This document shows, piece after piece, positions 45,094-53,562 of a stretch of 64,000 nt of DNA. Location of the stretch: assembly GCF_009931615.1 (NCBI RefSeq), contig NZ_CP046620.1, forward strand, positions 2,247,501-2,311,500, in the 5' to 3' direction. Below the pieces are notes generated by a model, which saw nothing but the letters and a program-made list of their open reading frames with translations, was not told the origin of the DNA and ran no database searches. Every line of letters starts with the position of its first letter. Position 1 is the first letter of the stretch. Made by a program: the position numbers and the translations under genes. The stretch is from Algicella marina. Lineage in GTDB: Bacteria; Pseudomonadota; Alphaproteobacteria; Rhodobacterales; Rhodobacteraceae.

Positions 45094-45864
45094 TTAACGG
45101 ACAACCGCCTTTTTCGGGCGCAATACATGTGGGTATGCGCCGTCATAGAGGGCCGAGTCGCGGAAATCGACCTCGCCGAGCGCGCGGCCCACGAAGATCA
45201 GCGCGGTGCGCGTGATCTTCTCGGCCCGCACCTTGGCGCGAATGTCCGAAAGCGTGCCTTCGATGAACAACTCGTCCGGCCAGCCGACGCGGTAGGCGAC
45301 GACCACCGGGCAATCGGCCCCGTAGAGCGGTGCCAGCTGGCGCTCGATCTCCAGCAGGTTGCGCACGGAAAGATGGATCACCAGCGTCGCGCCCGAAGCG
45401 CCGAGCGTCGCCAGATCCTCGCCCGCTGGCATCGCCGAGGATTTCATCGCCGTCCGCGTCAGGATCACCGTCTGGCTCACCTCCGGCACCGTCAGTTCGC
45501 GGCCAAGCGCGGCCGCCGCCGCCGCATAGGCCGACACGCCGGGGATGATCTCATACGGTATCCCCATCGCCTTCAGCCGCCGGATCTGCTCGGCAATCGC
45601 GCCATAGAGCGACGGGTCGCCCGAATGCACCCGCGCCACATCCTCGCCTCGCGCGGCGGCGGCACCGATCTCCTCCATGATCTCGTCCAGCGTCATCGGC
45701 GCGGTATCCAGCACCCGCGCGCCTTCCGGCGCACCCGCCACCACCGTCTCCGGCACCAGCGACCCGGCATAAAGGCACACCGGGCACGCCGCGATCAGCC
45801 GCTGCCCCTTGACGGTGATAAGATCCGGGTCGCCCGGCCCCGCGCCGATGAAATAGACCTTCAT
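45094..45864 (-). CDS. cobM: precorrin-4 C11-methyltransferase
   Basis: A 256-residue SAM-dependent tetrapyrrole methylase. YFIGAGPGDPDLITVKGQRL, CLYAGSLVPE and ARVHSGDPSLYGAIAEQ are the usual CobM/CbiF motifs, and IPGVSAYAAAAAALGRELT is also characteristic. It acts after CobJ in the pathway. Last gene of the second cob operon, 3 bp after the membrane ORF. Confidence 0.95.
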   Translation of the reverse strand: MKVYFIGAGPGDPDLITVKGQRLIAACPVCLYAGSLVPETVVAGAPEGARVLDTAPMTLDEIMEEIGAAAARGEDVARVHSGDPSLYGAIAEQIRRLKAMGIPYEIIPGVSAYAAAAAALGRELTVPEVSQTVILTRTAMKSSAMPAGEDLATLGASGATLVIHLSVRNLLEIERQLAPLYGADCPVVVAYRVGWPDELFIEGTLSDIRAKVRAEKITRTALIFVGRALGEVDFRDSALYDGAYPHVLRPKKAVVR

Positions 45865-45867
45865 GCC

Positions 45868-46332
45868 TCAAACTCCCGCTTTCGCCTGCTCCCAGGCTTC
45901 CTTCAGTACCAGCCGCGAATGCGTCAGCACGGCCTGCATCGCCTCGTAACGATCCCCTTGCGGATCGGCTTGCGAGGTGGTGAGCAATGTTTCGATTGCC
46001 CCGTCGAGCGCCGTCTGCGCCGTGTCGCCTTCCGACGCGCCCGGCATCCGAAGGCGGATCTTGAAGGCCAGTTCGTGAAAGCGCAGCCGCAGCGCCTCGT
46101 CGCCACCGAAGAACGGCTCGGACGGGGCGGAGGACAGCAACGCTATCAGCTCCGACAGGTCGTTACGCTGGTCGTTCACCCATTTCTCGCGCAGGCCGGA
46201 AAGATGCGTGCGCCGCGCCGTTCGGGAGGCGATCCATGCCGCAGCGGTCGTGCCGCTCAGCGCCGCGAAGGCCGCGACGAAGGCACCCAGCGCCACCAGC
46301 CCTTCGGAGTTCTCGTTGAGCCAGAGCCACAT
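45868..46332 (-). CDS. single-membrane-segment protein of unknown function
   Basis: A 154-residue protein with one N-terminal hydrophobic segment (GLVALGAFVAAFAALSGTTAAAWIA, about 10-34) followed by a helical, charged domain. This layout suggests a membrane-anchored protein with a cytosolic coiled domain. I do not recognise the family. It lies between the GFA and cobM genes with gaps of 4 and 3 nt, so it is co-transcribed with the cob genes. Confidence 0.7.
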   Translation of the reverse strand: MWLWLNENSEGLVALGAFVAAFAALSGTTAAAWIASRTARRTHLSGLREKWVNDQRNDLSELIALLSSAPSEPFFGGDEALRLRFHELAFKIRLRMPGASEGDTAQTALDGAIETLLTTSQADPQGDRYEAMQAVLTHSRLVLKEAWEQAKAGV

Positions 46333-46336
46333 GCCG

Positions 46337-46747
46337 CTAACCGTCCAGCACCTGGGTGGTCAGCGCCGGATCGTCCGCTTCCGCCACCGGCAGATCGTCG
46401 CCAAGCTCGAAGTAATCGCCCTTCGTCGCCGCGAAGATATGCCCGATCATCTGCAGCCCCGTCTCGCCGTCCAGCGTGCCCGCGTGGATCGAAAGGTGGC
46501 TCCCCGGCCCGTCCCAGAACAGCGACGATCCGCAAGCGGGGCAGAAGCCGCGCCGCGCCGTCTCGCTCGATTTGTACCATGCCACCGGCCCGAATATCGC
46601 CACGCTTTCCCGCGCCGCCGCCGTCGCCGCCACGTAGTGGCCGGAGGTCTTGCGGCACTGCACGCAGTGACAGGCCACCACGGGCCGCAGCGGCCCCTCG
46701 GCCACGTAAGTCACCGCCCCGCACAGGCAGCTTCCCCGATGCGTCAT
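46337..46747 (-). CDS. GFA family zinc protein (cob operon, third copy)
   Basis: A 136-residue GFA/CENP-V zinc protein: GSCLCGAVTY (about 5-14), CHCVQCRKTSGHYVAAT (27-43) and FCPACGSSLFW (68-78). The ATG at 46747 overlaps the cbiG-cobJ stop (ATGA), and a much longer in-frame reading upstream is spurious. Like the copy at 31374-31760, it is inside a cob operon with coupled translation. Confidence 0.85.
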   Translation of the reverse strand: MTHRGSCLCGAVTYVAEGPLRPVVACHCVQCRKTSGHYVAATAAARESVAIFGPVAWYKSSETARRGFCPACGSSLFWDGPGSHLSIHAGTLDGETGLQMIGHIFAATKGDYFELGDDLPVAEADDPALTTQVLDG

Positions 46748-48555
46748 GCCACCTCTCCCTTCAGCTTCTTGGCGTACCCGCGCGGCGTGTACATCAGCCA
46801 GCCATCGGCGCCAGCACTCCTGTCCCCCGTCTCGAAGGCCCGGCTCTGGGACGAGCCGACGAGCACCACCGTCAGCATGTCCACCTCGTCCACCTCCAGC
46901 GTCGCCAGCGTCCGCCGCTTCAGCGCCTCTTCGGGGCGCCCGAGGTTGGAAGCGAGCAGCACCGGCGTCTCCGCCGGGCGGTGTTTCAGCAGTATCTCCC
47001 GCGCCTCGGCCAGCAGCGTCCGCCGCCGTTTCGACACCGGGTTGTAGAAGGCGATCACGAAATCCCCCTCCGCCGCTGCGTGCAGCCGCCGCACGATATC
47101 CTCGCGCGGGGTCAGAAGATCCGAAAGCGAGATCGTGCAGAAATCGTGGCCCAGCAGCGCCCCGATCCGCGCCGAGGCCGCCTGCAGCGCCGAAACCCCC
47201 GGCGCATTCACCACCTCCACCCGCTTGGCCGCATCCGAAACGCCGCCCGCCGCCGCGTCGCGCGCCATCAGTTCCATCACCAGCGCGCCCATCGCATAGA
47301 TACCCGCATCCCCCGAACAGATCAGCGCCACGCGTCTGCCTTCCCCGGCCCGTTCCAGCGCATAGCGGCACCGGTCCTCCTCGCCGCCAAGCGGGAAATC
47401 CTGCCGCGCCTTGCCCGCAGCCAGCGGGCCCAGCAGGTCGATATAGAGCCCGTAGCCCACCAGTTCCTCGGCCTCCGCGATCAGGCGCGACGCCTCGGGC
47501 GTCCGCCATTCCGCCGCCCCCGGCCCGATGCCGACCACCGCCACATGCCCGCGCGCACTGCCCGGCACCACCGCACCCGCCTCCGCCAGCGCCGCCGTCG
47601 CATTCGCCGTCTTCATCTTCTCCGCATCCAGCCGCCCGCCCGGCCCCGCCGCCACCAGCGCCGCGCCCTCGGCGACGCCGTGGCAGCCGACCTCCGCGAA
47701 GACCACCTCCGAAGGGTTGGCCAGCCGCTCCGCCTCTGCCTCCAGCACGTCCGCCGGGTAGAACCACGCGGGCACGCCCAGATGCTCCGCCAGCGCCTGC
47801 ACCGCCGCCTCATCCGATTTCAGATCAATGGAGGCCACGGCCAGCACCTCGAAGGCGGAGCGCCCCGCCTCCGCCAGCAGCTTGCCCGCCAGCCCGATCA
47901 TCTCCTCCGCCGCACACCCCCGCGCGCAGCCGACGCCGAGCACGAAGTCCTGCCGCCGGTAGACCAGAGGCTCCGCCCCCTCGACCCGCAGCACCACCGG
48001 CCCGTTACTCTCCCGCCGCACCACGCGCCCGCCGAGCGGTGCCAGGAAGTCCGCGGCGCCCGAAAGCTCCGCCGCCCGGCCTGCCAGCAACCCCGCCGCC
48101 GCCGCCTTGGCATCCTCCGGGTTCTCCAGCCGCCACCCTTCCGGCGGCGCATCGAGTGCCACGCCGAGCGCGACATCCCCCGCCGTCGTCAGCGCCGCGC
48201 GTCCCTGCAGCACCTCGGCCACACGCAGCGCCAGATCATTGCCCCCGTGATGCCCACCCAGCAGCGGCACAGAACTCGATCCATCCTCCGCCACGGCCAC
48301 CACCGCAGGCTCCGCCCGCTTGTCCCCCAGCATCGGTGCCAACGCCCGCACCACGATCCCGGCGGAGCCGACCACCACCAGTGCCTGCCCGGCAGCGAAA
48401 CACGTCCGCAGGTGCTCGGCCACCGCCGTCACCTCCGCATCCACCCCGCCCGCCGGCCGCCAGCCATGATGCTGCCCGCCCAGCGAACCCTTCAGCCGCC
48501 GCGCGACATCCTCGCCCCCGGGCGTCAGGCTCACGAAAACGGTCTCAGGCTGCAT
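46744..48555 (-). CDS. cobJ: CbiG-CobJ fusion (cobalt-precorrin-5A hydrolase / precorrin-3B C17-methyltransferase)
   Basis: A 603-residue fusion. Residues 1-205 form the CbiG N-terminal part (GSAGIVVRALAPMLGDKR near 63-80; GGHHGGNDLA near 100-109). Residues 206-325 form the C-terminal CbiG/CobE-like domain (LGVGCARGC). From about 336 comes CobJ (VVGIGPGAAEWRTPEASR; ICSGDAGIYAMGALV; NAPGVSALQAASARIGALLGHDFC). CobJ does ring contraction and C17 methylation; CbiG opens the lactone of precorrin-5A in the anaerobic route. Overlaps cobI by 11 bp. Confidence 0.93.
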   Translation of the reverse strand: MQPETVFVSLTPGGEDVARRLKGSLGGQHHGWRPAGGVDAEVTAVAEHLRTCFAAGQALVVVGSAGIVVRALAPMLGDKRAEPAVVAVAEDGSSSVPLLGGHHGGNDLALRVAEVLQGRAALTTAGDVALGVALDAPPEGWRLENPEDAKAAAAGLLAGRAAELSGAADFLAPLGGRVVRRESNGPVVLRVEGAEPLVYRRQDFVLGVGCARGCAAEEMIGLAGKLLAEAGRSAFEVLAVASIDLKSDEAAVQALAEHLGVPAWFYPADVLEAEAERLANPSEVVFAEVGCHGVAEGAALVAAGPGGRLDAEKMKTANATAALAEAGAVVPGSARGHVAVVGIGPGAAEWRTPEASRLIAEAEELVGYGLYIDLLGPLAAGKARQDFPLGGEEDRCRYALERAGEGRRVALICSGDAGIYAMGALVMELMARDAAAGGVSDAAKRVEVVNAPGVSALQAASARIGALLGHDFCTISLSDLLTPREDIVRRLHAAAEGDFVIAFYNPVSKRRRTLLAEAREILLKHRPAETPVLLASNLGRPEEALKRRTLATLEVDEVDMLTVVLVGSSQSRAFETGDRSAGADGWLMYTPRGYAKKLKGEVA

Positions 48556-49243
48556 AAGGGTCCTCCCCCGGTATCAGGATCATCGAGAAATAAGGCGCAT
48601 CGTCGGGCGCATCGGCCAGCGGCACATGCCGCTCCTCCGGCAGGCTCGCATGGCTCACATAGACGGCCCGGCGCATCAGCCCCGCCGCCTCCACCACGCG
48701 CCGCACCTTAGGCAAATGCCGCCCGACCTTCATGATCACGGCAGCACCCGAACCTTCCAGCCGCGCCGCGATCTCCGCCTCGCCCAACGGTGCCGGGATC
48801 ACGCTCAGCACCTCGTTGCGCGCACAAAGCGGCCGCCCGGCCACACCGGCCACGGCAGTCATGGAGGTCACGCCCGGCACGATCTCCACCCGGTGCGCCG
48901 TGCTCAGCCGCTGATGCAGATACATGAACGAGCCGTAGAAGAACGGGTCACCCTCGCACAGCACCACCACATCGCGCCCGCCATCCAGATGCCCGCCGAT
49001 CTCCGCCGCCGCCGCGTCATAGACGGCCTGCGCCGGGAACCGCTTTGCGCGCATCGGGATCACGATAGGGATCTCCACCGCATCCGCCCGGATCGCCCCC
49101 GCCGCGATCCGCCGCGCGAAGCTTTCGCCAGTGTCGGGCGCCGGATAGGCCAAGACGGCAGCCGCCCGGATCAACCGGTCCGCCTTCAGCGTCATCAGCT
49201 CCGGATCCCCCGGCCCCAGCCCGATCCCGTAAAGCACACTCAT
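48545..49243 (-). CDS. cobI: precorrin-2 C20-methyltransferase
   Basis: A 232-residue SAM-dependent methylase converting precorrin-2 to precorrin-3A. LYGIGLGPGDPELMTLKADRL, VLCEGDPFFYGSFMYLHQRL and VPGVTSMTAVAGVAGRPL are characteristic. The ATG at 49243 overlaps the cobL stop (ATGA), so the longer frame is rejected. Overlaps the CbiG-CobJ gene. Confidence 0.95.
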   Translation of the reverse strand: MSVLYGIGLGPGDPELMTLKADRLIRAAAVLAYPAPDTGESFARRIAAGAIRADAVEIPIVIPMRAKRFPAQAVYDAAAAEIGGHLDGGRDVVVLCEGDPFFYGSFMYLHQRLSTAHRVEIVPGVTSMTAVAGVAGRPLCARNEVLSVIPAPLGEAEIAARLEGSGAAVIMKVGRHLPKVRRVVEAAGLMRRAVYVSHASLPEERHVPLADAPDDAPYFSMILIPGEDPYAA

Positions 49244-50436
49244 GTCTGTACCACCCATTGCGTCACCGCCATCAGGCTCTTCCAACCGCGCCAGGGCCCG
49301 ACAGGCTCCGCCCGCGACACCGCGATCCGCCGCAAATCTCCGCCAAGCCGCGCATGCAGCGCCGCCAGCACAGCCTCGCTCTCCAGCGTCACCGCATTGG
49401 CCACCAGCCGCCCATGCGGCTTCAACGCAGCCAGAGCCGCCTCCGCCACTGCCTCCGAAAGCCCGCCCCCGATGAACACTGCATCGGGTGCCGGCAACCC
49501 CGTCAGCCCCTCCGGCGCGGTGCCGTCCACGATCTCCAGCCGCGGCGCCCCGAGCCGCGCCGCGTTGCGCGCCGCCATCGCTCGCCGCGCCGCCTTCGGC
49601 TCCAGCCCCACCGCGCCCATGTCCCGCGCCGCCCGCATCCACTCGATGGCGACAGAACCGCACCCAAGCCCGATATCCCACAACATCTGCCCCCGGTAAG
49701 GGCAAAGCGCGGCAACGGTGAGCGACCGCAATTCGCGCTTGGTCATCTTCCCATCATGCTCGAAGGCATCGTCCGGCAGCCCGATCCCCGGCATCCGAGG
49801 CCGCGCCCCCTCCGCCGCAAGGCATTCGACCGCGAGCAGATGAAAGGCCGGCGCCTCCCCCTCCCAGCTTGCGGCAATCCCGTCCCGCCGCGTCTCCCGC
49901 GGCCCGCCCATCGCCCCGAGCACACTCATCCGGCTCGCCCCGTACCCGGCCTCCGTCAACAATGCCGCGATCTCCCCCGGCGTCTCCGGCCCCTGCGTCA
50001 AAATCAGCAGCCGCAGCCCCGGCGCGAAGAAAGGAACTGCCTGCTCCACCGGCCGCCCGTGCACCGTCAGCGTCTCGCAATCGGCAAGGCTCCAGCCCAT
50101 CCGGCAGACGCCGAGCTGGAAAGCGGAGATTTGCGGATGAAAGGTGATCTCCTCGCCTGGGATCCCCTTCAGGATCCGCGCGCCCACGGAATACCACAGC
50201 GGATCGCCCGTCACGAGCACCACCGCCCGCCGTCCCTTCAACCCCTTAAGGGTATCGATCAGCGCATCGAAGGGCGATGGCCAGGCGATCCGCTGTGCCG
50301 TCACGGCTTCTGAAAGACTGTGATGCCGCGCCCCCCCGACGATCACCTCCGCCGCCTCGACAACGGCGCGGGTGGCCGGAGAAAGCCCCGCCATCCCGTC
50401 CTCGCCGATCCCGACGATATCGAGCCACGTCGCCAT
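49240..50436 (-). CDS. cobL: precorrin-6Y C5,15-methyltransferase (decarboxylating), CbiE-CbiT fusion
   Basis: A 398-residue bifunctional enzyme. The CbiE-like methylase fills the N-terminal part (DIVGIGEDGMAGLSPATRAVV; VLVTGDPLWYSVGARIL). The CbiT part starts near residue 205 (DDAFEHDGKMTKRELRSLTVAALCP) with the SAM motif LWDIGLGCGSVAIEWMRA. ATG at 50436 with AGCTGATGGCG context. The gene follows a 256-bp gap after cobH. Confidence 0.94.
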   Translation of the reverse strand: MATWLDIVGIGEDGMAGLSPATRAVVEAAEVIVGGARHHSLSEAVTAQRIAWPSPFDALIDTLKGLKGRRAVVLVTGDPLWYSVGARILKGIPGEEITFHPQISAFQLGVCRMGWSLADCETLTVHGRPVEQAVPFFAPGLRLLILTQGPETPGEIAALLTEAGYGASRMSVLGAMGGPRETRRDGIAASWEGEAPAFHLLAVECLAAEGARPRMPGIGLPDDAFEHDGKMTKRELRSLTVAALCPYRGQMLWDIGLGCGSVAIEWMRAARDMGAVGLEPKAARRAMAARNAARLGAPRLEIVDGTAPEGLTGLPAPDAVFIGGGLSEAVAEAALAALKPHGRLVANAVTLESEAVLAALHARLGGDLRRIAVSRAEPVGPWRGWKSLMAVTQWVVQT

Positions 50437-50692
50437 CAGCTGCTCCCGTCTTGCCAACGCGGTACCGGTGGCCACCGGAGCGATTGGATATTTAAAGAAA
50501 GACGAAAGAGAGGGGCTGCGCTCCGTCGTCTCCAATCCGCATCCGAAAGATCGTGACCGGTGCAGCGCCGAACACCGGGCACGCCACCTCCCATCGTCTT
50601 TCCCAAAATATCCCCGCCGGAGTCTCCCGCGGCCGCCGCCCGCGCGGCGATCTCCCGCAAGGCGCCGCCGCCCTTCATCCTTCCATAAATAC
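50437..50692. other. 256-bp gap in the cob operon with short repeats
   Basis: No convincing gene. An 86-codon frame from an ATG at 50696 to 50436 overlaps the cobH stop but is made of repeat DNA and has no family resemblance. Three copies of a short element, roughly GGxTATTTxxxGAAAGAxGAAxG, lie at 50671-50693 (-), 50590-50615 (-) and 50483-50508 (+). The last two face each other as an imperfect inverted repeat. Confidence 0.6.
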
Positions 50693-52255
50693 TCATCGCG
50701 TGCCGTCCCCACGAAGACCCAGCGCCAGCCCGTTGACCGCAGCGGACGCCAGCGCCGATCCGCCCCGCCGCCCGCGCAGTGCTAGGAACGGCACGGGTGC
50801 CAGGGCTTCAAGAGCCGCCTTGCTCTCCGCCGCCCCGACGAAACCGACGGGAAAGCCGAGGATCGCGGCCGGTTTCGGCCCACCGGCTTCGATCATCTCC
50901 AACAGATGAAAGAGCGCTGTCGGCGCATTGCCGATCGCCACCACCGCGCCCTCCAGCCGATCCTCCCACAGCGAGACCGCCGCCGCCGAGCGCGTTGTGC
51001 CCAGCGCCTTCGCCAGCCCCGGCACCGACGGATCGTTCAGCGTCACCCGCACATCACAGCGCTCGGGCAGCCCCCGGCGGATGATGCCGGCCGCGACCAT
51101 CTCGCAGTCGCACAGGATCGGCGCACCGACGTCCAGTGCCGCCCGCCCTGCCGCCACCGCATCCGGAGAAAAAGCGAGATCGTCGGCGAGATCCACCATG
51201 CCGCAGGCGTGGATGAGGCGCACCGCTACCTCCGCGACATCCTCCGGAAACCGCTCCAGCTTCGCCTCGCGCCGCACTGTCGCAAAGCTCTCGGCATAGA
51301 TCGCCTGCGGATCGCGGATGTAATTCGGGATCGCGGGCGTGGCGTCGGCGATGCCGTCGAAGGCCGCTTCCTGCCCGGCCCCGAGGATCCACGCCTCCTC
51401 CGTCTCGATCGCCCGCCGGTCCGCCTCCACAAGCCCCTCCGGCCCGTCGAACAGCGCCGCCAGCCCTTCCGCTTCATCGAGCGCCGCGAATGCCTCCGCG
51501 CTCACGGACACCTGCACCGCGTCCTTGATATCGTCCGGTCCGATCCGCGCCTTTACCCGCTCCGCGAACAGCGAGGGGTAGATTTCCGCCAGCACCAGCT
51601 TGGCTTCCGGCACCGCCAACCCCGTATCGAAGGGCCAGACGGCGAGGTGATCCTTCAGCCGCGCATCTTCCGCCAGACGTTTCAGCGCCGGCAGGCCGAG
51701 CAGCACCTGCGAGCCGACGGAGCCTGTATAAGCCAGTTGCCAGACCGTCTTCGCGCCCTTCGCCGCCACATCCGCCAGCCGCCGCTCCGGCGGATGGCCA
51801 GCGCCCCGCCGCTCCGATGCCTTCACCGGTATGTCCGGGAAACCCCATCCCTCGGGCCGCCCCCAGCAAGGCCCGACGCCCTCATACACCGCATTGATCG
51901 CACTCGACGCCACGAAACGATCGTTGGAATTGTCCGGCCTGTCGTTCACACGCTCGGCCAGCCAGTCCCACATCGCGCGGGCCTCCGCCCGGCCGGTTAG
52001 CTTCTCCGCCACACCGCGCGGATAGCCGAAGGGGAAATCGAAACCGATCAGCACGCGCTTGCCCGCCGCCAGCCACCCGGCGGCAAGATCGGCCAGCCGC
52101 GCCACGGCTTCCGCCCGTGTGCGCACGTATTCCGGCGCGCCGACAACACCGTCCTTGGCGACGGCGAACCAGATCGCATCGCCCGTCGGTCGCGCCGGGC
52201 TCGGCGACGAGCGGGCCGACCAGTCGACGATCACATGGATGTCGAAGAGGGGCAC
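50693..52255 (-). CDS. cobH: precorrin-8X methylmutase with N-terminal RNase H-like domain (fusion)
   Basis: A 520-residue fusion. The C-terminal part (about 311-520) is CobH/CbiC, the methyl-shifting mutase making hydrogenobyrinate: NYIRDPQAIYAESFATVRREA, the catalytic histidine region RLIHACGMVDLADDL, and DCEMVAAGI. The first about 300 residues have VDWSA at 10-14, LIGFDFPFGYP (69-79) and a W-rich centre, resembling DUF429-type RNase H-fold proteins (inference). GTG start immediately after the CbiX TAG. Standard CobH is about 210 residues, so the N-terminal half is extra. Confidence 0.88.
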   Translation of the reverse strand: MPLFDIHVIVDWSARSSPSPARPTGDAIWFAVAKDGVVGAPEYVRTRAEAVARLADLAAGWLAAGKRVLIGFDFPFGYPRGVAEKLTGRAEARAMWDWLAERVNDRPDNSNDRFVASSAINAVYEGVGPCWGRPEGWGFPDIPVKASERRGAGHPPERRLADVAAKGAKTVWQLAYTGSVGSQVLLGLPALKRLAEDARLKDHLAVWPFDTGLAVPEAKLVLAEIYPSLFAERVKARIGPDDIKDAVQVSVSAEAFAALDEAEGLAALFDGPEGLVEADRRAIETEEAWILGAGQEAAFDGIADATPAIPNYIRDPQAIYAESFATVRREAKLERFPEDVAEVAVRLIHACGMVDLADDLAFSPDAVAAGRAALDVGAPILCDCEMVAAGIIRRGLPERCDVRVTLNDPSVPGLAKALGTTRSAAAVSLWEDRLEGAVVAIGNAPTALFHLLEMIEAGGPKPAAILGFPVGFVGAAESKAALEALAPVPFLALRGRRGGSALASAAVNGLALGLRGDGTR

Positions 52256-53350
52256 CTAATGGCTCTTGATATGCTTGCGCACGCTCTCGGGGCCGAGCGG
52301 GTGATCCGCGTGCGGATACTCGGGATGCGCATGGTCGTGGTGGTGTTGATGCCCGTGATCGTGGTGATGATCGTGATCATGATGATGGTGATGATGCCCC
52401 GCATCCAGCCGGCAGACGCCCGTGCAGAACGTATCGCACAGCACGCAATCCTCGACATTGGAACCCGGCGCGCTCGCCCCCTGCCCCTCGACGTGATGGT
52501 GATGGCTCTCCTGCGCCGCGCCAACTTCCGCCTCGAACCCCAGCACCTGCGCGCGGTACTTGCACATCGCGCAATTCATCGCGTTCTGCCCCTCGAGGAT
52601 CTCCGTCACCCGCTCGGCGAACGTCTCCAGCACCTGCGGATGATCGTTGAGATAGCCCGCCTTGACGAACTCGATCTCCGGATGCGCCTCGGCCACCAGA
52701 TCCGTGTAGCCATAGATCCGGTCGATCAGGATGCCGGTGAACAGGAAATACGGAAACACGACGACACGCTTGTAGCCCAGCTTGGCCACATGCTCGAGGC
52801 AGGGCTCCACCAGCGGGAATGTCACGCCGGAATAGCCGACCTCCGCCCAGCCGAAGCCCATCCCCTCCCACAGCATCCGCGCGATCTTGGAGACGTTGGA
52901 ATTGGCATCCGGGTCCGAAGCGCCCCGCCCGATCACCACGAGGCAGGTCTCGTGGCGGCTCACCGGCCCCTTGGCATCCGCCGTCGCCAGCGCCGCCTCG
53001 ATCCGCTCCGCCGCCGCACGGATCATCCGCGGGTCCACCCCCAGTTCGCGCGCGTACTGCACCGTGATGCCGTGCTCGGCGGCATAGGAGTTCAGCACGG
53101 TGGGGATGTCGTTCTTGGCGTGCATCGCGGCAAACAGCATCCCCGGCACGGCGAGGATATGGTCGCAGCCCTGCGCCCGCAGCTTGTCGAGCCCCACTCG
53201 TATCACGGGGTTGGCGAATTCCAGATAGCCGTATTCCACCGGCCAGTCGGGCAGCAGCGCGGGAAGTTTCTCGGCCAGCACCGAGAATTCGTCCACCGCC
53301 GCCTGACTGCGGGAGCCGTGCCCGCAGATCATCACCCCAATCTTGGTCAT
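52256..53350 (-). CDS. cbiX: CbiX-type sirohydrochlorin/precorrin cobaltochelatase, long form with His-rich tail
   Basis: A 364-residue class II chelatase. Two related halves are seen: MICGHGSRSQAAVDEF with catalytic His11 in the first, and LVVIGRGASDPDANSN (His replaced by Arg) in the second. After residue 258 come CAMC (260-263) and CVLCDTFCTGVC (302-313), cysteine clusters suited to an Fe-S or metal site, and a tail (about 319-350) almost made of His and Asp. It inserts cobalt early in the pathway. ATG overlaps the DUF6732 stop. Confidence 0.92.
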   Translation of the reverse strand: MTKIGVMICGHGSRSQAAVDEFSVLAEKLPALLPDWPVEYGYLEFANPVIRVGLDKLRAQGCDHILAVPGMLFAAMHAKNDIPTVLNSYAAEHGITVQYARELGVDPRMIRAAAERIEAALATADAKGPVSRHETCLVVIGRGASDPDANSNVSKIARMLWEGMGFGWAEVGYSGVTFPLVEPCLEHVAKLGYKRVVVFPYFLFTGILIDRIYGYTDLVAEAHPEIEFVKAGYLNDHPQVLETFAERVTEILEGQNAMNCAMCKYRAQVLGFEAEVGAAQESHHHHVEGQGASAPGSNVEDCVLCDTFCTGVCRLDAGHHHHHHDHDHHHDHGHQHHHDHAHPEYPHADHPLGPESVRKHIKSH

Positions 53351-53562
53351 GCGCGTGCTTCTTCCGGCGTGTCTTCGGCCTCTTCCTCGGCCTCGGCCTC
53401 TTTCCCCCTGCCCTTCAATCCGGCCCAGAGCGCGATACCGCCCGCCAGCGCGATGGCACCGAGTGCAATCCAGTGCGAATGCCCCGCAGCCTCCGCCAGA
53501 TGCCCCGGATGCGCCATCGCCGCCCCCGGCACGAGCGCCGTCAAACCAACCAAAATCCGCAT
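53347..53562 (-). CDS. small membrane protein (DUF6732-like)
   Basis: A 71-residue protein: a signal-like N-terminus (MRILVGLTALVPGAAMA), HPGHLAEAAGHSHWIALG with four histidines, one membrane segment (IALGAIALAGGIALWAGL), and a highly acidic tail (EAEAEEEAEDTPEEA). The histidines and acidic tail are plausible metal-binding sites. GGAGGG precedes the ATG at 53562, so the 18-residue upstream extension is dropped. First gene of the second cob operon and coupled to cbiX (ATGA). Confidence 0.75.
   Translation of the reverse strand: MRILVGLTALVPGAAMAHPGHLAEAAGHSHWIALGAIALAGGIALWAGLKGRGKEAEAEEEAEDTPEEARA

Noticed and set aside
45127-48711. 1194-codon plus-strand frame across cobM, the GFA gene and cbiG-cobJ
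   Set aside because: Arg/His/Pro-rich shadow of high-GC genes on the other strand; no family signature.
50436-50696. 86-codon minus-strand frame starting at the cobH stop (ATGA)
   Set aside because: It consists largely of the short repeat elements, has no family resemblance and ends at the cobL start; treated as repeat DNA.
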